From: Bombus terrestris
Lineage: Eukaryota; Arthropoda; Insecta; Hymenoptera; Apidae
NCBI RefSeq assembly: GCF_910591885.1
Contig: NC_063277.1
Coordinates: 6,448,001 to 6,512,000, forward strand
Length of the DNA stretch: 64,000 bases
Direction: 5' to 3'
The position numbers and the translations under genes are program-made. The notes beneath the pieces were generated by a model that was not told the DNA's origin, did not search any database, and worked only from the letters and a program-made list of their open reading frames with translations. This document shows, one piece after another, positions 1-11,220 of the stretch. The stretch's first letter is position 1. Every line of letters begins with the position of its first letter.

Positions 1-61
1 GTGGTAATTAAAATTCGATAATTTCTCACGCGAGCACGGGGAATGAAGGTTGAGAACTCAC

Positions 62-100
62 CGGGAGAAGGTTCACTGAGCGACAGTTCGTTCTACTTAC
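62..100 (-). other. Recursive-splicing ratchet point with 39-nt RS exon
   Basis: On the minus strand a pyrimidine-rich stretch ending TTTGTTTCAG (complement of 101-110) abuts the donor GTAAGTAGAA (complement of 100-91). A likely branch site, TTATAAC, lies about 25-30 nt upstream with no AG between it and the junction. The fusion of a full 3' splice site with a full 5' splice site at one junction is the ratchet-point signature known from long insect introns. A second donor, CCG|GTGAGT, lies 39 nt further on (junction 62/61), as expected for the short cryptic exon that defines such sites. The stretch would be spliced in and then removed, leaving no exon in the mRNA. It could instead be an ordinary small exon that begins with GTAAGT. 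Confidence 0.6.
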
Positions 101-112
101 CTGAAACAAAGG

Positions 113-2279
113 AAATGCAAATCGTTATAATTTGATCGTTAAGGTGCCGCGATTATTCAGCACAGTTATGCAAAACAGGGTATTTGATTTAACGACGAAG
201 AGAATCAGGAGACTGAGAAAGGCTAGATGATGTTTACCTGGTCGCAAATAATAATCAAACGCAGAATACGCGTTAAATAGCAGTAGTCAAATCACATTGG
301 TGTGGAAATTTAATTAATGATCAGGTAATTAAAATGCTTTGAAAGTAGAGACGAATAGAAAGTAAACGACCATAAGTTTCTCTGCACATAATATTTATGA
401 AAAGTTTTTCTTTTCCGATGTATTTGTACCAGCTGTCGTGACAGAACTAGACTGATGATTCCTCGCGTCAAAATATGTCAGAATGTCCTTGGTAGTGAGA
501 AACTTTGCTTTCAAAAAAGCGAATCTAAACAGCCAATTTTGAAAATCAATCTATTACAGGCACTGTATTACGACAGCTACTGTATTGTATTTTCTACAAA
601 GGTTACTTTCTATTGTATTCAGGTTTTAATTAAACGTTGAACAGACATTTAATATATTTCTATTGAATTCGGTTTTCAATAAACATTTTAATTAGAAAAT
701 AGAAGTTAACGATGATGGTGCTAATCTGAAACCAGGAATGTTACAGCTGCTCAAAGGGATTCCTTTATTACCAACTTCCTAATTATCGTGAGTTTCATAA
801 ATCTATTATCAGCGATCCCTTTAACTAGATGAAATTAGATAGTTTCTAATATTGAATCTATGTTCTAAGACAGCGTCGCATCAGTTACAACGTTTGAAAT
901 TCGAAGAATTAAAATCTAGCTTTCTCATTTGTTGAATATAGTAAAATTCACTTGATTAAGCTTTGTCAATTGCTATATAAAGTAGAGCATACATCATGTA
1001 GAGCACACTTCAAATAATGGAAAGGTTTTAATGAAAAATATTTCAGATAAAAATTTAATGATTTTGAACATAATTTTTACCCTTTTCTTATACGTGGCCG
1101 CACGGAGAACATACGAAGATTAAACTTGTTCCTTTTAATAGAATCATATAATTTTTATTACGTAAATCGATTCAACTCGGTATTTGCTATAAAAAAGGTA
1201 TTACCTCTTTATATCAAAAAGGCTATTAGCGATATAAACTATAGAAACGGTATATCAGAACACATTGATCTCACGTATGAGCCATTTCAAGACTATATTG
1301 ATCAATTTTAAAGATCGAAAAATATAGAAATCTTAAATATAAACCGCGTTTCAAGTAGATGAGTGATACAGCCCCGCATAGAAATAATTGTATTTATTAG
1401 AAAATTTTCTCAATTCTGTACAGAATTATTAATAAAAAGTACACTTCTGTTTAAAACACGAATTCTTGGCGCCAGATTTCAAATTGTGGCTTCGAATTAC
1501 TTCGAATTAATCGTGGAACGATTTACGTGCATCAATGAATCGAATACTAATGAAAGCAATTAACTATTTGACGATACAATAAAATGACTAAAAATTCAGA
1601 ATAAAAACGATTTAAGAAATAATTGTCTCAAAATTCCCTGCATTTCTACAGTATCACATACAAAAAATACATACTTCTTCCTTTTTTTTTTTTTTTTTGA
1701 GAAATATTATAACTGGGTTACGTACGATGACATTTGAGATATGAAACTAGGAATACTATATTTGATAACTGGTATATTAGTAGGTAAGATAGTAATAAGC
1801 AATTACGATGTAGGCCGTAATCCACCCTGTTGAAGTAGTCACCACTTCTACGAAAACTCTACATCTGGTTTTTTTAGTTTTCTCAAGCGCTAAAGCCATC
1901 GACAGCATATAGACAAAAGACTAGCATAAAAGCAGACCATAAACAATAGACAGGCGACGTTGGCTTCGGGGTTTTTCAGTTATAAGGTAACACCCCTAGC
2001 GTGCGGATTTGGACCAGCTCAAATTGTATTCCTACTTATTATTACACTTCTCTATTAAATAAAATATATATATTTTGTATCTTACACTTTATCCACGCGT
2101 TTTTCTCTCTTTATACATCTAATAACCTCAACACACCCCAAGGCCAAAAGTCAATCGTTATAGTAAATAAATACATAAATAATAAAATAAATAGTATCCG
2201 ACAACTTGCTCGAATCTCTGCTAAGGGATTAAATATGCCTCAGAGCAAAACAGACTTCTTCCTTTGTAGTCATCATATA
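113..2279. other. AT-rich gene-free stretch
   Basis: I see no gene here. The open frames at 455-640, 1126-1311 and 1363-1563 are short, AT-driven and lack start context or recognisable residues. A T17 run sits at 1682-1698. In the ratchet-point model this is minus-strand intron. Confidence 0.6.
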
Positions 2280-3010
2280 TAACCGATTCTTCCATTCCAA
2301 CTCGAATACCTAACACATCGTCGAGTAAGAAATCGACCATGTCTGTTGAGCAGAGAACGACGACGATCGTTTGCAGATAGGAAACGAAGAGGTAGCCATG
2401 CAAGAGATACCGGGCGGAAACGGAGTGAGAATCAGCGAAGTAAGAAATGACCGTGCTCGAGGCACTCGAGTTGATGTTGCGGTCAGGAATTAGGCGAGTT
2501 TATTACCAGGAAGGGAAGTTGCTTCGAGATAGCAGTAGCGGGTTTCGTTATCGCGGATTTGTGCGACGAGGCGACGCACGTACTCTCGACTCCTCTCTTC
2601 CCTTGTTACTACCATCTTTTCTCCTCGTTCTCGTTCGGGCCCGCTGTCGCTGAAAGGCAAGAGATACCGAACGAAGAATGGGAGGCGAGTGGAGCAACGA
2701 AAATCCACGCGCGGAGAAAACAGCCGGAAGGATTGGAAGACGAGAGCAGATAGAGAGAAACGGGCCGAGGATAACATTACGAGCGGCACGAGCCATAAAA
2801 CTATTCAAGACTCATTGCAGGCGCGCCAATGTCTCCAAACTCTGCAAACTTCCTCCTCCCTTCGAAGAAACACTTAGACGTCAGATTTGCCAGAGCCATC
2901 TCTCTCTCCCTCTCTCTCTCTCCCTTTCTCTTCCTATCCACTTTCACCTCTTCCCACAACGTCTTAGCGTAATAGCGTTCAAATTGTTTGAGAAGCCCTC
3001 TTAAATACAA
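2280..3010. other. CpG-rich block with CT tract
   Basis: Base composition changes abruptly to GC-richer, CpG-containing sequence. Six frames all stay open for 60-108 codons, as expected from composition alone, and none looks like a protein. An imperfect CT tract covers 2899-2934. It may be a regulatory island or a non-coding exon; nothing decides. Confidence 0.35.
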
Positions 3011-4969
3011 TGAATTTGTATTTGTGTAGCGACCAAGTACTCGGCCCTGTTAGTATATCAATCGTAAATAGATACAGACAGTCACGACAAACTACGTTCA
3101 GCCTGTAACGACGCTCTAATGACGTAGAAGGACACTTAAGAGCTGTTTTAGAAACAACTTAGATCTTCGCATAATGTCAATATAATCTGTAATCCATAAA
3201 ATAAGACTGCGCAAACACAATGTATTTTTTCCTACATTTTCAAATTGGCTGACTAGCTTCGCAAGGAATTACAACTTTTCAACGTGTCATTCTTAAATTT
3301 CTCTGCAATTTATTTATTTGCACATATAGTTGAAGATAATCCAGATCGCTTTATCAATTGAGTGTGCAATCTGTTCCGATGCTTTCGAGCGGTAATCTTG
3401 GCAACTACGTTATTTTCTTTGTGCATTTTATTTAAACACACGGAACAAAGAAGAAAAGCTGCGAGCGGGGTTGAGAGAAGGAAGCTTAATTGCCCTCAGT
3501 TTATCTGGCAGAGCTTTCCCTAATCGTCTACGGACGGTCTGCTTGATCGAGCAACCGTGTCGAATTTTCCGCTCGAGGAGATCAGTTCCGTAACCTCGCA
3601 GAAATCTCCGAGGATTTCGCAGCCGTGATCCACGCCGAAAATTCTCGCGGAAAATAGGAGAGACACGAACTTTCGATCTGATATCTAACCAAGCGTATAC
3701 GGCGTGGCTTTAGGGCACGCGTAACTCTTCGGCGGAAAGGTTGCTCTCTAGCATTCGAGTTTCATTTTAAACGTGTCGAAAACTTTCGCCAATTTCTACC
3801 CAACAGGATGCCGTGTGTTCCTCGCTCTATAAATCTTTTCGCAATCCAAATTAATGTGCCTCTTAGCAAAATAATTCCAAACGAAACGCTTAAATTATTA
3901 CCTTGCTCGCCTGTTATACAACTGATATAGTTTGTATATCGCGTTTGTGAGAAATATTAAGTCGTTCGTGTGCTGGTTCTACTATGAGAAAGATACTGTT
4001 TGCATTGGCCGTGTATAAATTATTGATTTTATCGGAATAAATTCCCTTTGCGTAATCCAATTCACAGGAAAATAAAAGCAAATTAATTAGCAAGGACTTG
4101 ATACGAGGTAAAATTCAAATTAAAAAAGAAAAATATCTTTTATGTAATCGACGTATGTATCGAAATATATAATAAGTTACCGAGTGATGTATGTCGTCCA
4201 CGTATATTAACCGAACGATATACTTATCATTTGCTCCGTACAAAATACTTCCTTCTTTTTAAAATTACATTAAATAACAAAAGCATAATAGCCCAAAAAT
4301 CTGACAAGTCTCGCGAACAAAAATACTTTATGCTCATTGAAACAGATAAATTTCATTATTTTCAAAATTCCTTTCTTCTCCAAATTCAACTACACAACAC
4401 TGTACTAAAGGTTGTACATTGTCAAAGTTTTATTCAACGATGTAGACATAAACGAATAACTGTATAACAATGTTAACGAGTCGACTGTGAATTTCTATGC
4501 ATTTACAAGAAATTTACGGATACTGAAATGCACGCAATACACGCAACAGATATGTAGAATGAGCAGATATATAACATGTTCAAAGTTTAATGTTTTTTCC
4601 AAAGTAGATAAGACGATTTTCTACCGAGAATTTACTGTATCAAAAATACGAATCTTGTGTGAAAATCAGCAATCTACTAACGAGCTTCGATATTGAAGCC
4701 ACGTTAAAACTAATTTGAGAAAGGATAAGAAAGACATTATTCTTATGTATGGCGAATTGCCGTTGAAATCAATGAAATCGTTACGACAAAGGGATCTCGA
4801 CGCATTACGCTTCTGTAACAGCTGCGATCGAGTTCCGTAGCACAAATTCCATAGATCCTGAGGAGCAACCGACATGGCCTGTCCATTTCTCTTGACAAGC
4901 GAACAAACAAGCATCGGTGTTGGGAACGAAGAAGGAATTCTAAAAGACGTTCGACCGTTCGGGTCACCG
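3011..4969. other. Gene-free stretch
   Basis: Mixed AT-rich DNA, somewhat GC-richer with scattered CpG around 3440-3800. I see no exon, repeat or element that I can support. Confidence 0.5.
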
Positions 4970-5111
4970 AGATGTAGGATCGGAAGGAAAGCAAATGGAG
5001 AATAAGAGTAAAGGAAGAGGGGGACAAAGAAAGAGAGCGGGAGAAGGAGAAAGAAAGAGCGAGAGAGAGAGAGAGAGAGAACAAGAGAGAGGAAGAAGTC
5101 GGAAAGGGAAT
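4970..5111 (+). repeat. Purine tract with (GA)10
   Basis: The plus strand is almost all purine for about 140 bases, with a perfect (GA)10 at 5061-5080. The minus-strand frame of 171 codons that covers it (4666-5181) is the Ser/Leu/Phe translation of this tract and is not a gene. Confidence 0.85.
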
Positions 5112-5204
5112 AAGAGACATGGAAGAGAGTCGGGCCCAGCACTCGTATAAATTCATCGGACGTATCGAGGGTCGACTTCATCCTGACAAGGGTGGGCTTC
5201 GCGA

Positions 5205-5456
5205 ATGTTGCAAGGGTTCCCCGAAGCTGAGAATGAATGTCGCTTGCCTCTGGGCTTGGTCAACGATAGACGGTACTCGTGCACCAAACTGATATTGCAA
5301 ATAAAGGGACGACATTCCAATGAATACGATTTCGAGAATGTTCCTCTTTCTAAACTGCATTTATGGATTTATGGCGGAACAAGAATTCCTCCATCGAAAA
5401 TACAAAATATCGAGCAATATTTGCGACAAATTGAAAAATCTACTTTGCTCACGTAA
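5205..5456 (+). other. Unrecognised 83-codon open frame, probably not a gene
   Basis: An ATG-initiated frame of 83 codons follows the purine tract. The composition is mixed and fairly protein-like, but I recognise no domain, and neither splice signals nor a conserved motif support it. The GC-richer surroundings make a frame of this length unsurprising. Chance is the better explanation. Confidence 0.1.
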
Positions 5457-5649
5457 AAACGAACGATAGCGAGAGATGGATGTCAGAAGAATAAAATATG
5501 GAAATTTTCTTCGATTGGAGGCTATTAAGTAGATATATTGGATGGTTTGAGATTTACTTTGAATGTTGTGTAGCGGTACACGAATCATAGGACAAAGCTA
5601 ATCATGTAGTTGTTGCCTCGAAGCATCAAGACCACTAGGCTACAAGTAA

Positions 5650-6212
5650 TGTAAAAACGATGTCACCGCTACTAGCAACCGTCATAGGAAGGCAAATTCG
5701 AATTCTCTGATTCCCCCCGAACTAGTATAAATAATCCGACGTGATCGCGAGCGATAGTTCTTACCGAGTACATATAGAATTCATAGCAAGTATTTGACAG
5801 CATCCGGAGTGGCTTTGAATATCTAACGAGCGTATATCAAGTACGTGATAAGCATTTACGAGTATTTATCCCGCGATTTTATGTTGCGATTTATACTTCG
5901 TATTAACGATTAACGTCTACGTTTATATTTAACTTATTTGTCTCAAATACATTCGACGGTTACGACAACAAGTGTCTCGTCATTAATCCTCACGACCTTC
6001 GTCCCCTTCACACACAAACATCATCTACAGTTGTTTTATATTGCAATTTAATTGTTGTTACGCCCGATGATTCTGTGCGTAATCCAGAATCTATCCCTCG
6101 ATCAAGGCGATCACTAGCTGTGTAAATATAATTAGTCGGACCGCAATAATCCTAAAGAACTGTAATAAAACTAAGCATTTGTATTTTATCATTAAAGCCC
6201 TTAATCGTTACA
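5650..6212 (+). mobile_element. Possible solo LTR of an LTR retrotransposon
   Basis: The segment starts TGTAA and ends TTACA, the inverted-ended TG...CA form of an LTR. It has a TATA box (TATAAATA, about 5726-5733), an AGTTC initiator-like site near 5756 and a polyadenylation signal AATAAA at 6164-6169, about 43 bp before the end. That order (promoter, poly-A signal, terminus) is LTR geometry. No target-site duplication is visible and no second LTR or internal coding sequence flanks it, so the boundaries are tentative. It may be a chance combination of motifs. Confidence 0.3.
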
Positions 6213-8200
6213 AAATATATTTAAGTTGAGACGTTCCTTATGGTTATTGCTCCTTCAGGTAAAAAATGGGAAAGTCGAGTTTTTCCCATGTTCAATGGTC
6301 ATTTCCACCTGTAAGCGACCGGTGGTGGGGCGACCAACACCCAGCAATAGCTTTCCTCTGCGACAGCATCGTCACCGAACTTCACTGGTTCATCATCTTC
6401 AGATCAGTCAATATTTTTTGGCTGGTTTTCCACCCTTAGATCAGTCATCTATTTATTATTTGTATAAAATATTGCCTTGTAACATTTTATACAAATTCTT
6501 GATATTTTTATTATTACATTATTTTAAGTATATCATAAGTAACGCGCTATATCGAAAAATTTGCTGAATTTTAAGGTATAAGGAACTAACTGTTTTTACT
6601 AACAAGTAATGTAGTAGGATTTGTTGTACGATATTTCAATTTTTTAGAAATTTTTTAATTTTCCTCTTAAAGTATTCTTAAGGTTTTGATTAGAGTAGTT
6701 TCATGTTTCGAGTAACTCTACTGTGTTAATAAAATCTTGTAGAATTTTCTAATGATCAAGATAAATGGAAGTTTGTCCAGGCTAAGTTTAGGGAATAAAG
6801 TACACGTATAAAACAATTTCTATTTGTATTCTTTAATTTTATTCAATATCGTTTCATTGCGTACATTCCTTTTCCTTCTATTTCATTAGCATAAATCATT
6901 TCTATATTAATTTACAACTTTGCTGATAACTGCATTGATAACTACGAACATTAGTAATAACTATTCGATTTTACCATGAAAATTTAATGTACAAGATAAG
7001 AAACATTACTATATTTCATATAGAAAATGATGTAATACTATGTTCAAGATGTAAACAAGAAATTTCCTCGATAAGTCAATATCATTGCTTTAGATGACAA
7101 ATGTTAACATATTTTATTAATTAATATGAAATGTATATTCATTCGCGTTTCTCGTGTCCATTAAACGCGTTATCGAAGAATTGGTTCGTTTTAATTTCTC
7201 CGAACATAAAATACGGCCTGCACGTTTCGACCGTGGTGTAATTTTATCGGCTATCTAATTTAATTCACCAAGCTCGATTATAACACACTTCGAATCCTAC
7301 GGATGCAACGACGTTCGTTTTCAATTTACAGCTCGATGTTCAAACGAGGAAAGCGAATTTCTGTTATGAAGTTTCGTTTGTGCGCATATAACCATTTCAA
7401 TTTAATCTGATTTACAGAGCCACACAAGCACGCGGTGATTATCAAAGATGTAATGCGAACACATTCGTAACTTATCTAAATTAAATTCCACCAATTCTAG
7501 AACCATTCTCTATCGTATATTTGCTCTGCGAGAATCACTCCAAAGCAGAATGCTTTAAATCGCCTGGCAATTAACTTTTTCCCCGTTTAATTACCTTTAT
7601 AATAAAGTTTTGTTTTATCTCCTTATGATAGAAACGATAAAATAAGCAGATTTTATCGCAGCTTACCGCACAAAGTCTTCGGAACTTAGATTTATTTCGA
7701 GTTAATAAAATTTAATTATTCGATGAATTTCAAGCTTTATCACAGCTATGATAAGCATTTTCAATCATATAAATGTAATATCAAAGAAAAATAAAAAAAA
7801 TAAGATCTTTATATTTTGTTTTTAAAACGTCAAATTTTATAATCGAATAAATTGTTAATTATATTAGAATTAATAAGCTTTAAATTCGAGTAAAGTAACG
7901 TCTGTAATAAACCTATTACCTTAAAATCAAACTTTTAAATCCGAAAAATATTTTTGAAAATTCTAGAACTCGTTTTATACGTCGAAATGTTTCTAATATA
8001 AAATATTTTCCAATAATTAACCATTTTAATTTCCAATTTTCAACATTGCATCCTCTTATGTGATATTTTTACATTAATAATTGATATGTAATATTCAATA
8101 TTAAATTCATTAAATTACGTTACGTTAAAAAGGCTATTTTTTATTAAATATAAAATGAAAATTAATAAAAGAAAGGGTGCATAGAGTAAGCACGAATAAT
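6213..8200. other. AT-rich gene-free stretch
   Basis: I see no supported gene. A short inverted repeat (ATGGGAAA 6266-6273 and TTTCCCAT 6282-6289) sits just after a plus-strand acceptor-like CTCCTTCAG. The frame at 6226-6567 is AT-rich with no recognisable domain. 7140-7680 has numerous TTTAT and TAATT homeodomain-type words. Confidence 0.5.
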
Positions 8201-8580
8201 AGGTTCCGCAGAGAACTATTACCGCGGCGTAATTAAAGCGAGAGTATTTAGATAATAATTGCTTATCGGACCGCTTTAAAGGATAATTAAACACCGCGAA
8301 GTGTGGCAATCGTCATGATAAAAATCGTGATGGAACTGCGGTCCTGCGGTAAACCGCAAATCTAGCTACGGTACGCACCTCGACGACCTTCGTCGAATCG
8401 ATAAAGAGCGAATTTGCAGGGGAACGCCAGCTACCGAATATGCAAGTACGAATGAAGTCAAATACAGCCGTATTAAAGTCGATAAAAGCAAATCCGTGTT
8501 GTAATCTATTATGGTTCAGATCAATTTCCAAAGGAACCAACTTTGAAAAGCGATGAAGTACCGTGAGAAATGGAAAAACT
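8200..8580. promoter_or_regulatory. Candidate enhancer with three RUNX-type hexamers
   Basis: A GC-richer island in AT-rich DNA. TGCGGT occurs at 8337-8342 and 8345-8350 and ACCGCA at 8353-8358, each start 8 bp from the last. TGYGGT is the Runt/Lozenge family core. TAATTAA homeodomain-type words occur nearby (about 8230 and 8284). The clustering is seen in the sequence; function is inferred. Confidence 0.35.
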
Positions 8581-9626
8581 TCAGAAGTGAAAAATTATTT
8601 CGTATCGAAAATAGAGAAGTTCATGAAGAAAAGAGTACAAAATTATGATAAAAGTAACGATAGTTACTTGTGCATAACTTAATGTACAAGGCGTGCATAT
8701 TAGTTTGGATTAGGATTGCACATATATAAATTTTAATTCCAAATTTAATCTCATTTAGTTTGTAATTATTACTCGAAATGAAAATTGGAAGCTCTATATA
8801 GAATATATGCATAGTATTTTAACATTTTATATTACAGAGAGAGATAAATTGGAATCTATGAAAAAAAAATAAATTAAATGAATAATGTAATTGTATAATA
8901 ATATATAAAAATGACGAGACTCACCGTAATAAAATGAATTGTAATTCACCACTTGAATAATATTAGACAATTAAATTTACTTGCTCGTTTTTATATTAAG
9001 TGATTATAAGTATAATACAAACGAGTCATTCTATACAAATAAACAATAGCTATGATCAATCCTACTTATCGGTATACAAGAAATTATTCGTTCAGAAATA
9101 GCCATTATTATCTAGTTAATAACTTAACACATTAAATATGTGAATTCCGGCCATCAAATTACGACCACCTGCAAAAATCAGGTTTCTGACTATAGTTATA
9201 TATATGTAATTATATATAGTTAAAAGTTTGAGATTTTCGGTGAGACTGAGACAATGTACATTTAAAACTTGGTAGATTACTTGGTAGATTCAATATAATA
9301 ATTAGATTATTTATGCAAATTCGCATTTATAAAGGTCATTAAAAAAAAAGAAACTAAATACGCATTGATTTCATTATTTATGCAAGGCACATTCAAAAAG
9401 TGATATCCGATTAGTTATTAAAGAAACTCAGAAATTTATTGCCAAATGCTTAGACGTTCATTGCATTCTCTATGCATTAAACTCCTTTGCTACGTAATTT
9501 TTGCTATTAAGATACTTGTCGTGACCAGGTTTTGAGCACCAGATTTCGTATTCCCGTCTCATAGAATGACGCCTCCTAAACGTGTAGCTAGGATCTGGGG
9601 TAAGGCGGCACCCAACGTGAGCGTAT
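8581..9626. other. AT-rich stretch with one small tandem repeat
   Basis: I see no gene. ACTTGGTAGATT is tandemly doubled without mismatch at 9267-9290. A minus-strand donor-like CG|GTGAGTCTC lies at 8925/8924 but has no paired acceptor that I can see. Confidence 0.5.
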
Positions 9627-9740
9627 CTTCCGAAATTCTAAACAATCTAACACAACTCCGTTACTATTCATTCATTCTCCACAAATTTTACAGTTATTGC
9701 TCCACGAAATTGTGTTTAGAACCGTTTGGAATTTCGGAAG
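9627..9740. repeat. Inverted repeat (foldback)
   Basis: CTTCCGAAATTCTAAAC (9627-9643) is matched at 16 of 17 bases by the reverse complement of GTTTGGAATTTCGGAAG (9724-9740). Pairing extends imperfectly toward the loop through GTGTTAGA/GTGTTTAGA, giving arms of roughly 28 bp around a loop of about 60. It may be a small foldback transposon relic or a transcribed hairpin; no terminal target-site duplication was found. Confidence 0.6.
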
Positions 9741-10220
9741 TCATGTTCACACTTGGTACCACTTTAGACGGCACTGTTCTATGAAATTATAAGGGATACA
9801 AAAACTGGTGTCCCGTTATGACAAGCCTCAATACTGGTAAAAACTATGTAGCAAAGTAACTCGAAGTATGCAGAATGCAATGAACACGAAACGTTTTGGA
9901 AAGACGCTTCTGCTTTTCTCTAACAGCCAGTCTTATATTCCGGATACGCTTCGTACATTACAATAAGTATTCGACTTTGGATATTTCATATATTTTCACA
10001 CATCACATGCATTCGTCTCATTTTTCTACGTTTAAATTCCCCAAAAGTGTATAAACATCTAGAATCTAATAATAAAAAAAATCTGTATCATCTACCATCT
10101 GTAAAAATTACTTTAAGATACATCCAATTGAAAGAAGAAATAAATACCTGAGTACACTGCATCTCTAAGCTACTCCAAATAGATATTCAATGGATTACCG
10201 AATCAATGTAACGCGTCTGA

Positions 10221-10851
10221 TTGTGCAAGCAGTATCAAGCGTGTCGAGAATCGTGCCAGTGTCGCCGAATACAGCGAAGTAACATATATCGAAGTGGAAT
10301 CTCAATCGGAGAGGAGATTTGTAAAAGAGATTGGGAACAGTTTTCGGTTGAAATCGTGTTTCTTGTGGATCGAGGAAAGAAGAACGCGATGAATACCAAT
10401 GCGCAGAGCTGTGTACGAAGTGGAATCAAGTGAAGTCAAGTCGTGTTGTGTCGAGTCAAGTGAAGTGAAGGAGAGAGAGGTGTGGGGAGGAGCAACCGGG
10501 CGCTGGCAATACATCATATTAATGACGGTACTGGGTTCTACGTTAATTCGACGGTGTTGAGTGCTGCACCAATTAAGTCCTATATCATTAGTAAGGAAAA
10601 GGAGAGAGATGCGTCGCAGTGTTAGTGTTTCCAGGGCGGGCTTTCAATCTTCACGGCAAGGACGGAAACCCATATTTAGTCGTAGGTACCCTATAGAACA
10701 TCGTATTCTCTTGAACCATCAGCTTCCTCTTGCAACAGTTTATTCTCCAAGAGTGAGAAATTCACCGCTGTGCTTCTGATGCGTTGGTGTGAAGCGATAC
10801 CTTAGTATCGCGTGAAACTTCTCCGTTTCATTTCTTGGTTTTAAGACTTAC
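10221..10851. promoter_or_regulatory. CpG-rich block beside the signal-peptide exon
   Basis: A GC-richer, CpG-dense segment directly downstream (minus sense) of the candidate start-codon exon. It contains a degenerate tandem of TCAAGTGAAGT (10426-10436 and 10456-10466). The plus strand resembles an untranslated leader in texture but has no clear start or donor other than a weak TTA|GTAAGG near 10588. It is probably promoter-proximal or intronic regulatory DNA. Confidence 0.3.
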
Positions 10852-10909
10852 CGATCAAAGCGGAGACGACGGCGACGAGCACGACGCGCGCTACTTTCGA
10901 ATATTGCAT
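10852..10909 (-). CDS. First coding exon of a secreted or membrane protein (signal peptide)
   Basis: Read on the minus strand from the ATG at 10909-10907, the frame gives MQYSKVARVVLVAVVSALI and then a single base of the next codon before a strong donor, G|GTAAGTC (junction 10852/10851). The peptide has a short n-region with Lys and Arg and a hydrophobic core of about 11 residues: signal-peptide architecture. A phase-1 intron right after the signal sequence is common in insect genes for immunoglobulin-domain, channel and other extracellular proteins, so the mature domains should lie left of the window. The exon may begin at an acceptor, CCCCCACAG|TTTTC (junction 10965/10964), or at an upstream start site near 11111, where TCAGT occurs. 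The ATG context is weak (T at -3), and the core is rich in GTC/GCC codons, so a chance frame is possible. The gene is not recognised. Confidence 0.45.
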
Positions 10910-11220
10910 ATACGTGCACACTTGGTAATTGCAAATTGTAGCCACACGAGCGTGGTTATGAAAACTGTGGGGGCACTAATTAACCTTTGTTGCGCTATTA
11001 AAGCACGCGCATGTTTTACTTGTATATTAAACGTTTACTCGGAACACCGTGGTATTACAGCTCGCAGTTGCGATAATTTGACGACTTGCTGGTGTTTAGA
11101 GCGCTGCACTGACGATATGGTTACACGAACCTACCTTGGCTCGTTATTATATGAAAATGCCAGCTACACGTTCAGCGTTCTACAACTATTTGGATACAAT
11201 TCCACACGATACGTATAAAT
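10910..11220 (-). promoter_or_regulatory. Putative 5' leader and start region of the signal-peptide exon
   Basis: CpG-containing sequence just upstream (minus sense) of the candidate ATG. A TCAGTG initiator-like word lies at about 11113-11108, some 200 nt from the ATG. Alternatively the leader is spliced, with the acceptor at 10965/10964 after a CCCCC-containing tract. The 127-codon plus-strand frame here (10835-11218) lacks an ATG start and is taken as a shadow. Confidence 0.25.

Noticed and set aside
4666..5181. 171-codon minus-strand open frame, the longest in the window
   Set aside because: Its core is Ser/Leu/Phe repeats translated from a GA tract; the rest shows no domain.
6253..6312. 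Plus-strand CTCCTTCAG|GTAAAA with a donor CCT|GTAAGC about 53 nt on, ratchet-like
   Set aside because: GTAAAA is a weak donor, the second donor lacks AG before GT, and it is on the opposite strand to the strong sites.
7428..7438. GCACGCGGTGA, part of the miR-124 sequence
   Set aside because: Only 11 bases match and the seed (AAGGCAC) is broken (CAAGCAC here). No matching hairpin arm was seen.
10835..11218. 127-codon plus-strand frame
   Set aside because: No ATG at its start, Cys-rich but with no motif, and opposite to the better-supported signal-peptide exon.
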